Below, piece by piece: positions 35,038 to 44,192 of a stretch of DNA of 64,000 nt (positions are counted from its first letter, which is position 1; the number at the start of each line of letters is the position of its first letter). The translations under genes and the position numbers were made by a program. This DNA comes from Paenibacillus sp. USDA918EY. GTDB taxonomy: Bacteria; Bacillota; Bacilli; Paenibacillales; Paenibacillaceae. The notes below the pieces were generated by a model, which saw only the letters and a list, made by a program, of their open reading frames with translations, did no database searches and was not told where the DNA came from. The stretch is taken from NCBI RefSeq assembly GCF_009870825.1, contig NZ_WTWY01000002.1, positions 1 through 64,000 of the forward strand. The letters are read 5' to 3'.

Positions 35038-35907
35038 TCAGCTTTTGACCGCACCGGAAGTCAAGCCGGCGATAACCCAGCGGCTGAACAGCAGGAAGAC
35101 GATCAGAAGCGGAAGCGTCGCCGTAAAGGTCGCGGACATGATCATGCCGTAATCGAGGCCGTCGCGGTTGGAAAAAAGCTGCTGCAGCGCGATCTGGATC
35201 GTAAAATGCTCGCTGTTTTTCAGGACGACGAGCGGCCAGAAAAAATCGTTCCACACGTTCATGAAATTGAGAATGCCCAGCGTCGCCATGGCCGGCGTGA
35301 TGACCGGAACGGCGATGCTCCAAAAAATACGGAAATGACCGCCCCCGTCGATCCGCCCGGATTCGATCAGCTCCGAATGCACGGCCGTCGCCGCATACTG
35401 GCGCATCCAAAAAATGCCGAAGGCGTTGACCATCGCCGGCACGATCAAGGCGCGGTACGTGTCGATCCAATGCAGCTTCGCCATGATGATGTACGTCGGC
35501 AGCACGCTTAGCTGGGACGGAACGAAGAGCGTGGCGATCACGAAATAAAAAAGCGCGTTTTTCAGCGGAAATTCATATTTCGCAAACGCATACCCCGCCA
35601 GCGTGCAGAAGAAAACGACGGACAACGTCACCATCGACGAGACGAACAGGGAATTCAGCAGCGCCTGGAAAAAATCCGTCCGCTCCAGCACGCGCTGGAA
35701 ATTGTTGAAGAACTCCCCTCCGATCGTAAGCAGCGGCGGAATATGGAACACCGCGCCGCGGTCGTTCGTGGCGATGACGAACATCCAATAAAACGGGAAG
35801 ATCGATATCAAGGCGCCGATGATAAGGAGCACATAAAATACCGTTTTGCCGAAAACCCCGGCTCCGCCGGGCGCTTTCGAAGCTGGGGTCCAACTGCTAG
35901 CGCTCAT
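35038..35907 (-). CDS. CUT1 ABC sugar permease, MalG type
   Basis: A 289-residue inner-membrane permease with six segments. The EAA loop that docks the ATPase reads ELIESGRIDGGGHFRIFWSIAVPVITP. The start MSASSWTPA has GGGAGGTGG upstream and overlaps the preceding permease gene by four bases (ATGA), so translation is coupled. With the MalF-type partner it forms the channel for a sugar or oligosaccharide importer. No ATPase is encoded here; Gram-positive CUT1 systems often share an MsmX/MsmK-type ATPase. Confidence 0.95.
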   Translation of the reverse strand: MSASSWTPASKAPGGAGVFGKTVFYVLLIIGALISIFPFYWMFVIATNDRGAVFHIPPLLTIGGEFFNNFQRVLERTDFFQALLNSLFVSSMVTLSVVFFCTLAGYAFAKYEFPLKNALFYFVIATLFVPSQLSVLPTYIIMAKLHWIDTYRALIVPAMVNAFGIFWMRQYAATAVHSELIESGRIDGGGHFRIFWSIAVPVITPAMATLGILNFMNVWNDFFWPLVVLKNSEHFTIQIALQQLFSNRDGLDYGMIMSATFTATLPLLIVFLLFSRWVIAGLTSGAVKS

Positions 35908-36860
35908 GCTTTGCCACCTCCCGTGTCGCCTTCCATCCGGTTCGATACCCACATGTTGATCATGGAGAAAATGATCGTAATGATGAACAGCATGACCGCG
36001 GTCGCCGCCGCCGTGCCGAAGAAGCCGTTGCGGAACGCTTCGCTGTACAGGTACGTGACCATGGTGATGCCTTCCTGCCGCGTGGAGCCCGTTCCCGATT
36101 GCCCGAGATACACGTAAGGCTCCGTAAAGAGCTGCAGCGCCCCGATGGTCGAAATAAGGGTGACGAACACGATAAACGGCTTCAAAAGCGGCATTGTGAT
36201 ATACAGCAGCTGCTGGCGCCGGTTCGCGCCGTCGATGCGCGCCGCTTCATACAGGTCGAGCGGTATGCTCTGCAGGCCGGACAGAAAAATGATCGCGTTG
36301 TAGCCCGTCCAGCGCCACATGACCATCGTGGAGATGGCGATCTTGACCCCCCACCAGCCGGAGTTGAAGGCCACGCTTTCAGCCCCCATCTGATGGAGCA
36401 GCCAGTTGATCATGCCGTTGTTGCCGAACAGCGTGCTGAACACGAGCGTTACAGCAACGATGGACGTAATGTTCGGCATGAAAAAGAGGACTCGGAACGT
36501 TTTTTTGAACCGGGTCATCGCCGAATTCAGCATGACCGCCAGCAGCAGCGCAATGATCAGCTGCGGGACGGTACCCATGACGCCCATAATGAGCGTGTTC
36601 ACAAACGATGTCCAAAACAGGGGATCGCTTGTGACCAGATCATAGTTTTTCATGCCGACGTAGGACATCGGCCCGAGCGCATCCCATTTGAAAAACGACA
36701 AATAAATGGTGAAGAAAATCGGGTATAAGCCAAAAATCGCAAACAAAATAAAAAAAGGCGATATGAACGTATAGGCCGTTAACCGGCTTCGCCTTTGCTC
36801 GGTCCAAAAAGGCCGCCTGCCTGCCGAAACAGGCCGCGCGGCGGTGACGGGTTCTGCCAT
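35904..36860 (-). CDS. CUT1 ABC sugar permease, MalF type
   Basis: A 318-residue permease with six membrane segments after a short cytoplasmic N-terminus. TAYTFISPFFILFAIFGLYP opens segment 1. The EAA loop is LYEAARIDGANRRQQLLYITMPLLKP. GGAGGTG precedes the ATG. It lies between the binding-lipoprotein gene (205 bp upstream, with hairpins in the gap) and the MalG-type permease. The substrate is unknown, and the genes here give no direct clue such as a glycosidase. Confidence 0.95.
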   Translation of the reverse strand: MAEPVTAARPVSAGRRPFWTEQRRSRLTAYTFISPFFILFAIFGLYPIFFTIYLSFFKWDALGPMSYVGMKNYDLVTSDPLFWTSFVNTLIMGVMGTVPQLIIALLLAVMLNSAMTRFKKTFRVLFFMPNITSIVAVTLVFSTLFGNNGMINWLLHQMGAESVAFNSGWWGVKIAISTMVMWRWTGYNAIIFLSGLQSIPLDLYEAARIDGANRRQQLLYITMPLLKPFIVFVTLISTIGALQLFTEPYVYLGQSGTGSTRQEGITMVTYLYSEAFRNGFFGTAAATAVMLFIITIIFSMINMWVSNRMEGDTGGGKA

Positions 36861-36989
36861 GACGCACCTCCGTGAAGTCTCTTGAAAATCATCCGAATCC
36901 GCCGGGGAGACGTCTGCCTAACGCCCAGCGGATTCGGGGATAAAACATTGCATCCTATCATTGGTCGCAGCCTCAAGCGGCCGATGAGC

Positions 36990-37012
36990 GGGGGATCGGT
37001 TCACGATCCCCG
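36990..37012 (-). terminator. intercistronic hairpin between binding protein and permease genes
   Basis: GGGGATCG pairs with CGATCCCC around a 5-nt loop, with no T run. A second, longer hairpin (GAATCCGC...GCGGATTC) lies at about 36895-36937. Such structures often let the binding protein be made in excess of the permeases. Confidence 0.5.
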
Positions 37013-37065
37013 GCCAAACCGTTCCGGTTCGATGGACTCACCGAGCCGCGCGCCGCCGCTTGCTT

Positions 37066-38415
37066 CTAGCTGCGGGCCGCCAGCGTTTTGGCCTTCTCGA
37101 CCGCCGCATCCCATTCCTTGGCCGGATCGGCTTTTTTCTCAAGCACGTTTTTCAAAGCGTCCTTGAAGAAGGTGTCGGTTTGGTCATGCAGCGGGCCGTA
37201 ATAGACCGGTTTTACGCGCTGAGCCGCTTTGCCGTATTCCACGGCCGTCGCCTGGCCGCCGAAAAATTCGTCCTTGAAGCCGGTAAAGGCTTCATCCGTA
37301 TACAACGCCGGAATCGAGGGCATGAGGCCTTTGGATTTAAACGACTCCAGCTGGTTCTCCTTGCTGTCGAGCCATGCGATGAATTCGTACGCTTCCTTCG
37401 GATGTTTGCCCTGTTTCGGCAGCGTCAGGAACGAACCGCCCCAGTTGCCCGCGCCTTCGGGAAGCTGGGTGATTCTCCATTTGCCGGCGGAATCCGGCCC
37501 GTTGCTCTTGATGTTGCCGGCCATCCATGCCGGACCGAGCATCACTTCGAAACCGCCGTCGTTTGTCGCTTGCCCCCATTCCGGAGACCACAGCAGCGTG
37601 TTGCCGATCCACCCTTCCTGGATGCCTTTGACGGTAAAGTCGAACGCTTTTTTCACCTGCGGATTTTTGTCGCCGATAAAGGAACCGTCCGCTTTGCTGA
37701 AATAGATCTCCCCGTCGGATTGGTCCCGAACGCCGTTGTAGACGAGGTCCGTCAAATCGGCGAACGGCTTGCCGGTTTTTTCCTTGAACTGCTTCGCCAC
37801 GGCGGCGAATTTATCCCAAGTGTCGATCGCTTTGCCGAATTCCTCCGGATCCGTCGGCAGCCCGGCCTGTTCCGCCAGGTCGGTGCGGTAGTAGGCGACG
37901 GTCGGGCCGATATCCGTCGGCAATCCGATCTGGAAGCTGCCGTCCTTGGAAGACCCCTGTTTCCATTTCCAGTCCAGATAGTTGCCGGCGATATCTTTCG
38001 CGCCTAAATCGTTCAGGTTGTAAAATTTGTCCTCGGCCGTAATAAAGCGCTCCATGAATCCGATTTCAAGCATGAAGATGTCGGGCGCCCCGGAACCCGC
38101 GGACAGCGCCGTCGTCAGGTTGTTGTGGTGGGCCGTCTGGTCGGACGTATTTTGAAATTTGATCGTCACGTTCGGATGTTCCTTCGTGTACTCCTTGCCG
38201 AGCTCCTCGTAGTTGGTCGTTCCGAGCGACCAGAAGGTGAGCTCCACTTTTTCGCCATCGTCTTTTTGGTCATTGGTTTGCGCGGCCGCATTGTCCGTCG
38301 TCTTCTCCGGCGTCGTTTGGGCGTCCTGCGTGCCGCTTTTCCCTCCGCACGCCGCCAGCGACGCCGTCAGCAGCAGCGAAAGCAGCAGCATCGGCCATGT
38401 TTTGCCTCGTTTCAT
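37066..38415 (-). CDS. CUT1 ABC transporter sugar-binding lipoprotein
   Basis: A 449-residue lipoprotein. The signal sequence runs from MKRGKTWPML to the lipobox LAACG (Cys at about 22), followed by a Thr/Asp/Lys-rich linker. The binding-protein fold shows LTFWSLGTTNYEELGKEY, KEHPNVTIKFQNT, GSGAPDIFMLE and GLPTDIGPTVAYYRTDL. The start has GAGGGG upstream; a frame of 70 extra codons beyond it is not plausible. It is the first gene of the transporter operon and probably the main target of the YesM/YesN-type regulators. The ligand is probably an oligosaccharide. Confidence 0.93.
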   Translation of the reverse strand: MKRGKTWPMLLLSLLLTASLAACGGKSGTQDAQTTPEKTTDNAAAQTNDQKDDGEKVELTFWSLGTTNYEELGKEYTKEHPNVTIKFQNTSDQTAHHNNLTTALSAGSGAPDIFMLEIGFMERFITAEDKFYNLNDLGAKDIAGNYLDWKWKQGSSKDGSFQIGLPTDIGPTVAYYRTDLAEQAGLPTDPEEFGKAIDTWDKFAAVAKQFKEKTGKPFADLTDLVYNGVRDQSDGEIYFSKADGSFIGDKNPQVKKAFDFTVKGIQEGWIGNTLLWSPEWGQATNDGGFEVMLGPAWMAGNIKSNGPDSAGKWRITQLPEGAGNWGGSFLTLPKQGKHPKEAYEFIAWLDSKENQLESFKSKGLMPSIPALYTDEAFTGFKDEFFGGQATAVEYGKAAQRVKPVYYGPLHDQTDTFFKDALKNVLEKKADPAKEWDAAVEKAKTLAARS

Positions 38416-38532
38416 TTTTCTTTTCCCCTCTCGAAAATAGGTTTGACGTTTGACAAGGTTCAGTCTACCGGAGCGGGCGGGAAATTTTGAGGAGGCAATA
38501 TTTCGATTTCTGGTTGAAATTATTACGGCACG

Positions 38533-38563
38533 AAAAAACGCCGAGGGATTCCCACGGCGTTTT
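38533..38563 (-). terminator. terminator after the HxlR gene
   Basis: AAAAACGCCG pairs with CGGCGTTTTT around an 11-nt loop. It separates hxlR from the sugar-transport operon on the same strand. Confidence 0.75.
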
Positions 38564-38626
38564 TGGCGTTCTTCATTATTTTTTCGGGTTTGAAAACGGC
38601 CGGTCCCGGCAAAGGAAAGAGACAAG

Positions 38627-38989
38627 TCACCTGCTCATCCGTTCCTCCTCGAAACCGTTCATGAACTCCCGATGATTGTACCCCCATCCGCACATATCTT
38701 TAAGCACAGAGCTTAACGACTTTCCGTGCTCGGTCAGGGAATATTCGACCTTGGGCGGAATTTCCTGATAAATCTTCCGGGTGATCAGCTTGTCGCGCTC
38801 CAGCTCGCGAAGCTGGTTGGTGAGCATGCCCTGCGTTATGTTGGGGAGCTGCCTCCGCAATTCCCCGAACCGTTTGGTGCCCTCATGGAGCAATATGAAC
38901 AAAATCAGCGGCTTCCATTTGCCTCCGATCGCCTGCAGCGTCGCCATGATTCCATCCGTGCCCCCGGGGCGGCGATCAATCGTGCTCAT
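38627..38989 (-). CDS. HxlR-family (DUF24) regulator
   Basis: A 120-residue winged-helix regulator. Typical blocks are [42 protein letters not shown] (recognition region, about 40-61) and [15 protein letters not shown]. Cysteine is present only once (DMCGWG near residue 100), in contrast to YodB/HypR, where an N-terminal cysteine senses electrophiles. It is divergent from an NAD(P)H quinone reductase gene, as in the yodB-type modules of Bacillus, so it probably represses that gene until quinones appear. An inverted repeat lies between them. Confidence 0.92.
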   Translation of the reverse strand: MSTIDRRPGGTDGIMATLQAIGGKWKPLILFILLHEGTKRFGELRRQLPNITQGMLTNQLRELERDKLITRKIYQEIPPKVEYSLTEHGKSLSSVLKDMCGWGYNHREFMNGFEEERMSR

Positions 38990-39085
38990 GCTCCTTCATC
39001 CCCTTTCCCTTAATGCGGCGATTTCGGCCTTTTTGCCATTTTATCAAAACGCGCCGTGATCTTACAGTACTCTTATTTCTCGGAC

Positions 39086-39107
39086 ATAGTACGTTTTTTG
39101 GTACTAT
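39086..39107. promoter_or_regulatory. putative HxlR operator
   Basis: ATAGTAC-gttttttg-GTACTAT, perfect 7-bp arms with an 8-bp spacer, in the 277-bp region between the divergent genes. A further AGTAC half-site lies at 39066-39070. Confidence 0.6.
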
Positions 39108-39266
39108 CCCGCAACCCGCGTCCGAACCGATGGTACGGTTTGAGAGACCTGGTATGAAAAAAGAGCGTACTTTTCAGAAAACGGAAACGGAACCATACTG
39201 GAGATGAATCAAACGAATTCAGCATTTTAAACCCATGTTACCCAACCAACGAAAGGATGATTTCAT

Positions 39267-39806
39267 ATGAATACGATGATCATTGCGGCGCACCCCGATC
39301 TCGCCGCTTCCAAGACCAATCAAGCGCTCATTCAGGCGGTAAAAGGAGAGCAAGGCATTATCGTCCGCGACCTTTATAGAGAATACCCCGACTGGAACAT
39401 CGACAGCACCCGCGAGCAGCGGCTGTTAACCGAACATGACCGGATCGTGCTGCAGTTTCCTTTTTACTGGTACAGTTCCCCGCCCCTTCTCAAAAAATGG
39501 TTCGACGACGTGATGACGCCCGGTTGGGCTTACGGCCCCGGCGGGGAGCATTTGAAGGGGAAAGAATTCATTGTGGCTACCACGGTGGGCGGAACGGAGA
39601 AGGCCTACCAAGCAGGCGGCGACAACTGGTATACGATCAGCGAATTTTTGAAACCGATCCAGCGAACAATCACCAAATGCAGCGGCACTTTCCTCCCGCC
39701 GTTCGTCGTTTACGATGCCAATCAGGCGGATCCCCAGCGTTTGCAGCAAGAGGGAGGCCGCTATGCGGAACATATCCGGACGCCTTATCGTGTCTTGGTT
39801 CATTAA
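39267..39806 (+). CDS. NAD(P)H quinone oxidoreductase (flavodoxin-like fold)
   Basis: A 179-residue flavoprotein of the NQO1/MdaB/YwrO group. TMIIAAHPDLAASKTNQAL forms the flavin phosphate region; FPFYWYSSPPLLKKWFDDVM and GWAYGPGGEHLKGKEF are hallmark blocks. It should reduce quinones by two electrons, avoiding semiquinone radicals. AAAGGATG lies before the ATG. Divergence from an HxlR regulator and the intervening operator suggest induction by quinones or related electrophiles. Confidence 0.92.
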   Translation: MNTMIIAAHPDLAASKTNQALIQAVKGEQGIIVRDLYREYPDWNIDSTREQRLLTEHDRIVLQFPFYWYSSPPLLKKWFDDVMTPGWAYGPGGEHLKGKEFIVATTVGGTEKAYQAGGDNWYTISEFLKPIQRTITKCSGTFLPPFVVYDANQADPQRLQQEGGRYAEHIRTPYRVLVH

Positions 39807-39964
39807 AAGCGATTATTAAGCCGTTAAAAAATGGGCCGCATAAAAAATTCAGCCTATAAAACGATGTCTATCGAGGGATATTCATTGAAAGGAGAACTGC
39901 ATTGCGCCGAATTTTTTTGCGATGCTTAGCCGAACGTGAGGCATAATCCTTTCTCCTATTATCT

Positions 39965-40004
39965 AAAAAAAGCGGACGCAAGTGAAATATCCACTCCGTC
40001 CGCT
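39965..40004 (-). terminator. terminator after the 88-residue protein gene
   Basis: AGCGGACG pairs with CGTCCGCT across 18 nt, followed on the minus strand by seven T. Confidence 0.75.
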
Positions 40005-40010
40005 TCTCCT

Positions 40011-40277
40011 CTATTCCTTATCCAGCCCGGATTCGGGCTTGGATTCCCTTTGTTTCGTCCGTTCCAAATAACGGTCGTACCGGTCGTCCAGCTCGCGCGC
40101 GATGCTGCGGTATTTCAGCGTCTCTTCCACGATCGGATCCATTTTCGTCTGAATCCGGATTTCGTACCGGGGCGAGATGAGCTCCCGCTCCTGCTCCTTG
40201 CGGTGATGCTGATCTTCCATTTCGCCTTCGGTTAGCATCTCACTAAGCTGACGCTCCAGTTCGTGTTTTTCGCTCAT
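40011..40277 (-). CDS. small charged helical protein, unknown
   Basis: An 88-residue, strongly charged protein (Glu, Arg and Lys make up about half), with no cysteine and no membrane segment. It is predicted to be largely alpha-helical, possibly a coiled coil (ELERQLSEMLTEGEMEDQHH; RELDDRYDRYLERTKQRE). AAAAAGGAG lies upstream of the ATG, and a good terminator follows, supporting a real gene. I do not recognise a family. Confidence 0.7.
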   Translation of the reverse strand: MSEKHELERQLSEMLTEGEMEDQHHRKEQERELISPRYEIRIQTKMDPIVEETLKYRSIARELDDRYDRYLERTKQRESKPESGLDKE

Positions 40278-40388
40278 AGCAGGACACTCCTTTTTGCGAT
40301 AGATTCAGCACCCGAACATCGGTGCCGCACGATATTTGTTATCCCGAAAACCGGGGGATGAAACGATTCTTCATAGGCTTCAAGACAA

Positions 40389-41267
40389 TCAGGCGTTTTC
40401 GAGCCCGGTAGCCGCGGCTTCTTTCAAAGCCTGCACAAGCTCCGAATGTACGGCCCCGTTCGTCGCGGCAATATGGCGCGTGCGGAGGGAATAAGGATTC
40501 CCTGCCGTATCGGTAATCTGTCCGCCCGACTCCATCACCATCAGCGCTCCCGCCGCGGTATCCCAGGCGTTCAGGCCGATTTCCCAGAATCCCGTCAGCC
40601 GGCCTGCGGCGACATAGGCCAAATGCAGCGCAGCCGATCCGCCGGAACGGATGTTGCGGACCTTCGGCGCCAAATAAGCCAAGCCCGCCATATTTACCGG
40701 CAGCGTGCCGGCCAAGTCTACCGGGAACCCGGTAGCCAGCAGGCTTTCCTCCAGCTTGGCCTCGTCCGATACCTGCATGCGCTTGCCGTGAACATAGGCG
40801 CCTTTTCCTTTTTCGGCGACGAACATTTCGTCGCGCGACGGATCGTAGATGACGCCGACGATAATCTCCCCTTTATGCGCCAGCGCAATCGATACGGAGA
40901 AAAACGGAAAACCGTGCACGAAATTGGTCGTGCCGTCCACAGGATCGACGATCCATAAGTATTCTTCTTCCGCATATTTCTCGAGCGCTTGGGCCGAAGC
41001 CTCCGGACCGGGGGCGACGCCTTCCTCCCCGAGAATGGCATGATCCGGGAAATGGGTGAATATCAGTTTGCGGATCATCGATTCCGCTCCTTTATCCACT
41101 TCCGTCACCAGATCGCTGACCGCGGATTTGGTATTTAATTGTTTTACGGTGCCCAATCTGCTTTTAATCCATTCTCCCGCTTTGGAAGCGGCATTGATCG
41201 CCACAGCGGTATAGCTTTTGCTTGTCACGACATAAGGAGTTTTTTCCTTTTGGTTCAAAGCGCTCAC
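40389..41267 (-). CDS. inositol monophosphatase family protein
   Basis: A magnesium-dependent phosphatase of the IMPase/FBPase/CysQ superfamily, up to 292 residues. GEEG (metal), DPVDGTTNFVHGFPFFSVS (metal and catalytic core) and GLNAWDTAAGALMV (substrate/metal site) are all present. Substrates may be inositol phosphate or another sugar phosphate. The longest frame opens with GTG and a weak Shine-Dalgarno; a start about 15-20 codons further in is possible, so the N-terminus is uncertain. It is monocistronic. The 288 bp upstream to the uvsE stop show no recognisable gene. Confidence 0.9.
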   Translation of the reverse strand: MSALNQKEKTPYVVTSKSYTAVAINAASKAGEWIKSRLGTVKQLNTKSAVSDLVTEVDKGAESMIRKLIFTHFPDHAILGEEGVAPGPEASAQALEKYAEEEYLWIVDPVDGTTNFVHGFPFFSVSIALAHKGEIIVGVIYDPSRDEMFVAEKGKGAYVHGKRMQVSDEAKLEESLLATGFPVDLAGTLPVNMAGLAYLAPKVRNIRSGGSAALHLAYVAAGRLTGFWEIGLNAWDTAAGALMVMESGGQITDTAGNPYSLRTRHIAATNGAVHSELVQALKEAAATGLENA

Positions 41268-41555
41268 TCTACTTTCTGTGTTATCGTAAAAAACATCGAT
41301 GTCTGTTCAATGAAGAGACCGCGTATAGCGGAAGCTTTCCCATGAAATAAAAACTCGTGTCCTTCATCCCGATGCTTGCATTTCTCTGCTTATCCTCGGC
41401 ACCTCGGAAGGCCCGATTCTTGCAGCTATCATCTTTAAAATATACGTAGTGAAAGATTTAAAGTTTCGCCTGTTTTCGCAGGGGAAGGCAAAACCCGCGC
41501 GAGCCCGGAAAGCTTTGCGCAGAGCCGTTTTCGCCCGTCCCGTCGTTCCTTTGAA

Positions 41556-42557
41556 TCAACCCCGGACTTCAATGCTCGCTCCGTCCAGAATCCGGACTCC
41601 TTCGGATGAATAACCGGCCAAATGTTTCATCAAGTTAAAAAGGGCCGCGTCTTTATGTTTGGCTTCGATCATCACGTCGACCGCAGGCGTGTTATCGGCA
41701 ATGCGGCGCAAAAAGGCAAGCAACGGCTCCGGATCGACCAGGTCGGCATGGCTGCGCGGATCGCTTTCGCTTTTCGGGCTGGAAACATGGATTTTCGGCG
41801 GCAGCGAACGGTTCCGATCCGCATCTTGCTGCGCAAGAGGCCCGGACCACGTCCTCAGAATGCCGGGCCAAAGCTCCCATGGCTGCTCGCCGTCATTGTT
41901 CACCCATTGGTGGTGCAGGTCCAGCACCATCGGCAGGCCGGTCGCCCGGCAAACCTCCAACGTTTCGGCCGCCGTGAACGTCTTGTCGTCGTTTTCGAGC
42001 GTCAGGCGCTCCTGGATCTCCCGGTCCAGCATGCCGAAATGCTCTTTGAAGCGTTCGGCCGCAGACGGCTTGTCTTTGTAGGCTCCTCCGATGTGGATAT
42101 TGTTTTTCGCGGTAGCGTTCAGCCCCATCGCCTTCAGCATCGCGACATGGTGCCGAAGGTCCCGGACGGAGTTCCGCAAAACTTCCTGTCTTGGCGTACT
42201 GAGCACCGTAAAATGATCCGGATGGAAAGACACCCTCATGCCGTGTTCGCGAACGTATCGCCCCACTTCGCCAAAAGCGTCTCCAAGAGCTGCAAACGGG
42301 TCCCAATCCTGCAAATCCTCGTGGGTCGCAAGCGGGATCAGCTTGGAAGAAAAACGGTAAACCCGGATGTCATGGGCGTAATTGTGCTTCAGCAGCCTTA
42401 GCGTATTGTGCAAATTCCCTTCCGCAATCCGCTCCAGCTTCCGAATGGCCGCCTCCCGGTCACTCAGCTTGCGAAAACTCGTCAGCGTCATCGTTTTGGA
42501 CGGGGAAGCGTCCTGAACCGACATCGACATGGCCACATAGCCGAACCTTACGATCAT
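41556..42557 (-). CDS. uvsE: UV DNA damage endonuclease
   Basis: A 333-residue UVDE-family endonuclease that nicks 5' to UV photoproducts and other helix-distorting lesions. It opens with MIVRFGYVAMSM. The TIM-barrel metal ligands lie in SFHPDHFTVLST, NIHIGGAYKDK, LENDDKTFT, MVLDLHHQWVN and IHVSSPKS. VMIEAKHKD near the C-terminus supplies the last ligand. The length is normal. GGAG precedes the ATG. It is a lone gene, followed on the same strand by an inositol-phosphatase family gene about 290 bp away. UvsE is common in spore-formers. Confidence 0.94.
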   Translation of the reverse strand: MIVRFGYVAMSMSVQDASPSKTMTLTSFRKLSDREAAIRKLERIAEGNLHNTLRLLKHNYAHDIRVYRFSSKLIPLATHEDLQDWDPFAALGDAFGEVGRYVREHGMRVSFHPDHFTVLSTPRQEVLRNSVRDLRHHVAMLKAMGLNATAKNNIHIGGAYKDKPSAAERFKEHFGMLDREIQERLTLENDDKTFTAAETLEVCRATGLPMVLDLHHQWVNNDGEQPWELWPGILRTWSGPLAQQDADRNRSLPPKIHVSSPKSESDPRSHADLVDPEPLLAFLRRIADNTPAVDVMIEAKHKDAALFNLMKHLAGYSSEGVRILDGASIEVRG

Positions 42558-42589
42558 ATTTCCGCTCCTTATGGTCTGTAATGAACACC

Positions 42590-42910
42590 TTAAGGATTAT
42601 GTTCCCCAAAAAACATTTCGTAAGCCAAGGCGGTCTGAATTCGCGATTCCTCGTCGTTCAGTTTGCGGATCAGCTCCATTTCGACCTCGGTCACCTCTTG
42701 GCCCTGGAAGTTGATTTCCGCGATGCAGCCCACGATTTTGACGATGGCCACGGCGACGTTTTCCGGCGTATACGCAATCACCTTCTGGCCCGTCGGAAAA
42801 ACGCGGAAGCCCTGCTTCACCATTTTGCCGCGCCCGTATTCCATCAGCTCGTACAGCTCCTGCTCGCTCTTGAACTTGCATACGGAGTTGAATTCCGTTT
42901 GAAATCCCAT
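42590..42910 (-). CDS. conserved small protein of unknown function
   Basis: A 106-residue soluble protein (MGFQTEFNSVCKFKSEQELY...). It mixes beta and alpha segments, has two cysteines (Cys11 and one in IVGCIAEINFQ), and no motif I can name securely. GGGAGGG lies eight bases before the ATG. It lies 32 bp upstream of uvsE on the same strand, so the two may be co-transcribed. A role in DNA repair cannot be inferred from that alone. Confidence 0.75.
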   Translation of the reverse strand: MGFQTEFNSVCKFKSEQELYELMEYGRGKMVKQGFRVFPTGQKVIAYTPENVAVAIVKIVGCIAEINFQGQEVTEVEMELIRKLNDEESRIQTALAYEMFFGEHNP

Positions 42911-42955
42911 CCATGCACCCTCCCTTTCGGCGTAAAATCGGCCTTCCCATGCTTA

Positions 42956-42996
42956 AAAGGTGCCCGGGCCTTCAACTGCGCCGGCCGGACACCTTA
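42956..42996 (-). terminator. probable ddl terminator
   Basis: AAGGTGTCCGGCC pairs with GGCCCGGGCACCTT (one or two mismatches), followed on the minus strand by only four T. It lies 36 bp after the ddl stop. Confidence 0.5.
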
Positions 42997-43031
42997 TGAA
43001 ACGTTTGTTCATCCCCAACGGGCGCCGCCGC

Positions 43032-44126
43032 TTACGCTTCGTTCGTGTAGCTCAGCGCCTGTTTGCTTTCGTAACGCTCGAACGCCAGCCCGATCATCCG
43101 GTCGAGCAGCGCCTGATAGCTGAGGCCCGTTTCCCTCCACAGCAGCGGATACATGCTGTACGGGGTAAAGCCCGGCATCGTGTTGACCTCGTTGATCAGA
43201 ATCGCGCCGTCCGACTTGCGGAGGAAAAAGTCCGCGCGGGTAATGCCGCTGCCTTCGATCGCTTGGAACGCGACCAAAGCCGCCTCGCGGAGACGGTCCG
43301 CCACGTCGGGGTCCACCGGAGCCGGAATGATCATTTCCGATTGCCCGTCGGTATATTTGGCCGCGTAATCGTAATAATCCGCCGAGGAGACGATTTCGCC
43401 CGGAACCGAAGCCATCGGCTCCTGGTTGCCGAGAACGGCCACCTCCACCTCGCGGGCGTCGACGAATTCTTCGACGATGACCTTCAGGTCGTACCGGAAC
43501 GCCAGCTCAACCGCGCGCTCCAGCTCTTCACGGTTTCTCGCCTTGGAAATCCCGACGCTTGATCCGAGATTGGCAGGCTTGACGAAACATGGGTAGCCCA
43601 GTTCGTCTTCTACGCCCATGATTAGATGGAAGCTGCTTTGTTCCCATTGATGTTTGGTGAAATGGCAAAATTTGCACTGCGGAAGGCCGGCTTGGGCGAA
43701 CAGCTTTTTCATCACGACCTTATCCATTCCGGCCGCCGACGCCAGCACGCCCGCTCCGACATACGGAATGTTCGCCATTTCGAACAGACCTTGAATGGTG
43801 CCGTCCTCGCCGTACGTTCCGTGAAGGAGCGGAAACATCAAATCAACGGCCGCTTCCCCGCCGTACATCCGGCTGAAAATCGCTCCAAGCGCCGCTTCCG
43901 TGCCTTCCCCGCCGTGCTCGAGCTTCAGCTTCTCCACCTTTTCTAAAGGAGCGGATAGCGAAGAGCCTTTTCTCCATTCCCCCTGCTTCGTGATGTAAAA
44001 CGGGATCAGCTCGTATTTATCGTAATCAAAGGCGTTCATGACCGCAAAAGCCGTCTGCAGCGACACCTCGTGCTCGCCTGATTTGCCGCCGTAAACCAGC
44101 CCTACGGTTGTTTTGTTGTTCCCCAT
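43032..44126 (-). CDS. ddl: D-alanine-D-alanine ligase
   Basis: A 364-residue ATP-grasp enzyme joining two D-alanines for peptidoglycan. Active-site blocks are YGGKSGEHEVSL (Glu/Ser binding the first D-Ala), PLLHGTYGEDGTIQG, KPANLGSSVGISK, the omega-loop YYDYAAKYTDG with the Tyr/Lys typical of D-Ala-D-Ala rather than D-Ala-D-Lac ligases, and LINEVNTMPGFT. The length is normal. The tail ESKQALSYTNEA is not conserved. It is not beside murF. With the D-amino-acid operon at 2870-6131, this is one of two D-amino-acid loci in the window. Confidence 0.97.
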   Translation of the reverse strand: MGNNKTTVGLVYGGKSGEHEVSLQTAFAVMNAFDYDKYELIPFYITKQGEWRKGSSLSAPLEKVEKLKLEHGGEGTEAALGAIFSRMYGGEAAVDLMFPLLHGTYGEDGTIQGLFEMANIPYVGAGVLASAAGMDKVVMKKLFAQAGLPQCKFCHFTKHQWEQSSFHLIMGVEDELGYPCFVKPANLGSSVGISKARNREELERAVELAFRYDLKVIVEEFVDAREVEVAVLGNQEPMASVPGEIVSSADYYDYAAKYTDGQSEMIIPAPVDPDVADRLREAALVAFQAIEGSGITRADFFLRKSDGAILINEVNTMPGFTPYSMYPLLWRETGLSYQALLDRMIGLAFERYESKQALSYTNEA

Positions 44127-44192
44127 GCCTAACCTCTCTCTTTTTCGCTGTATTGCAGGCTGCTCCTGCTGTCGTACTTACATGATAACGCT

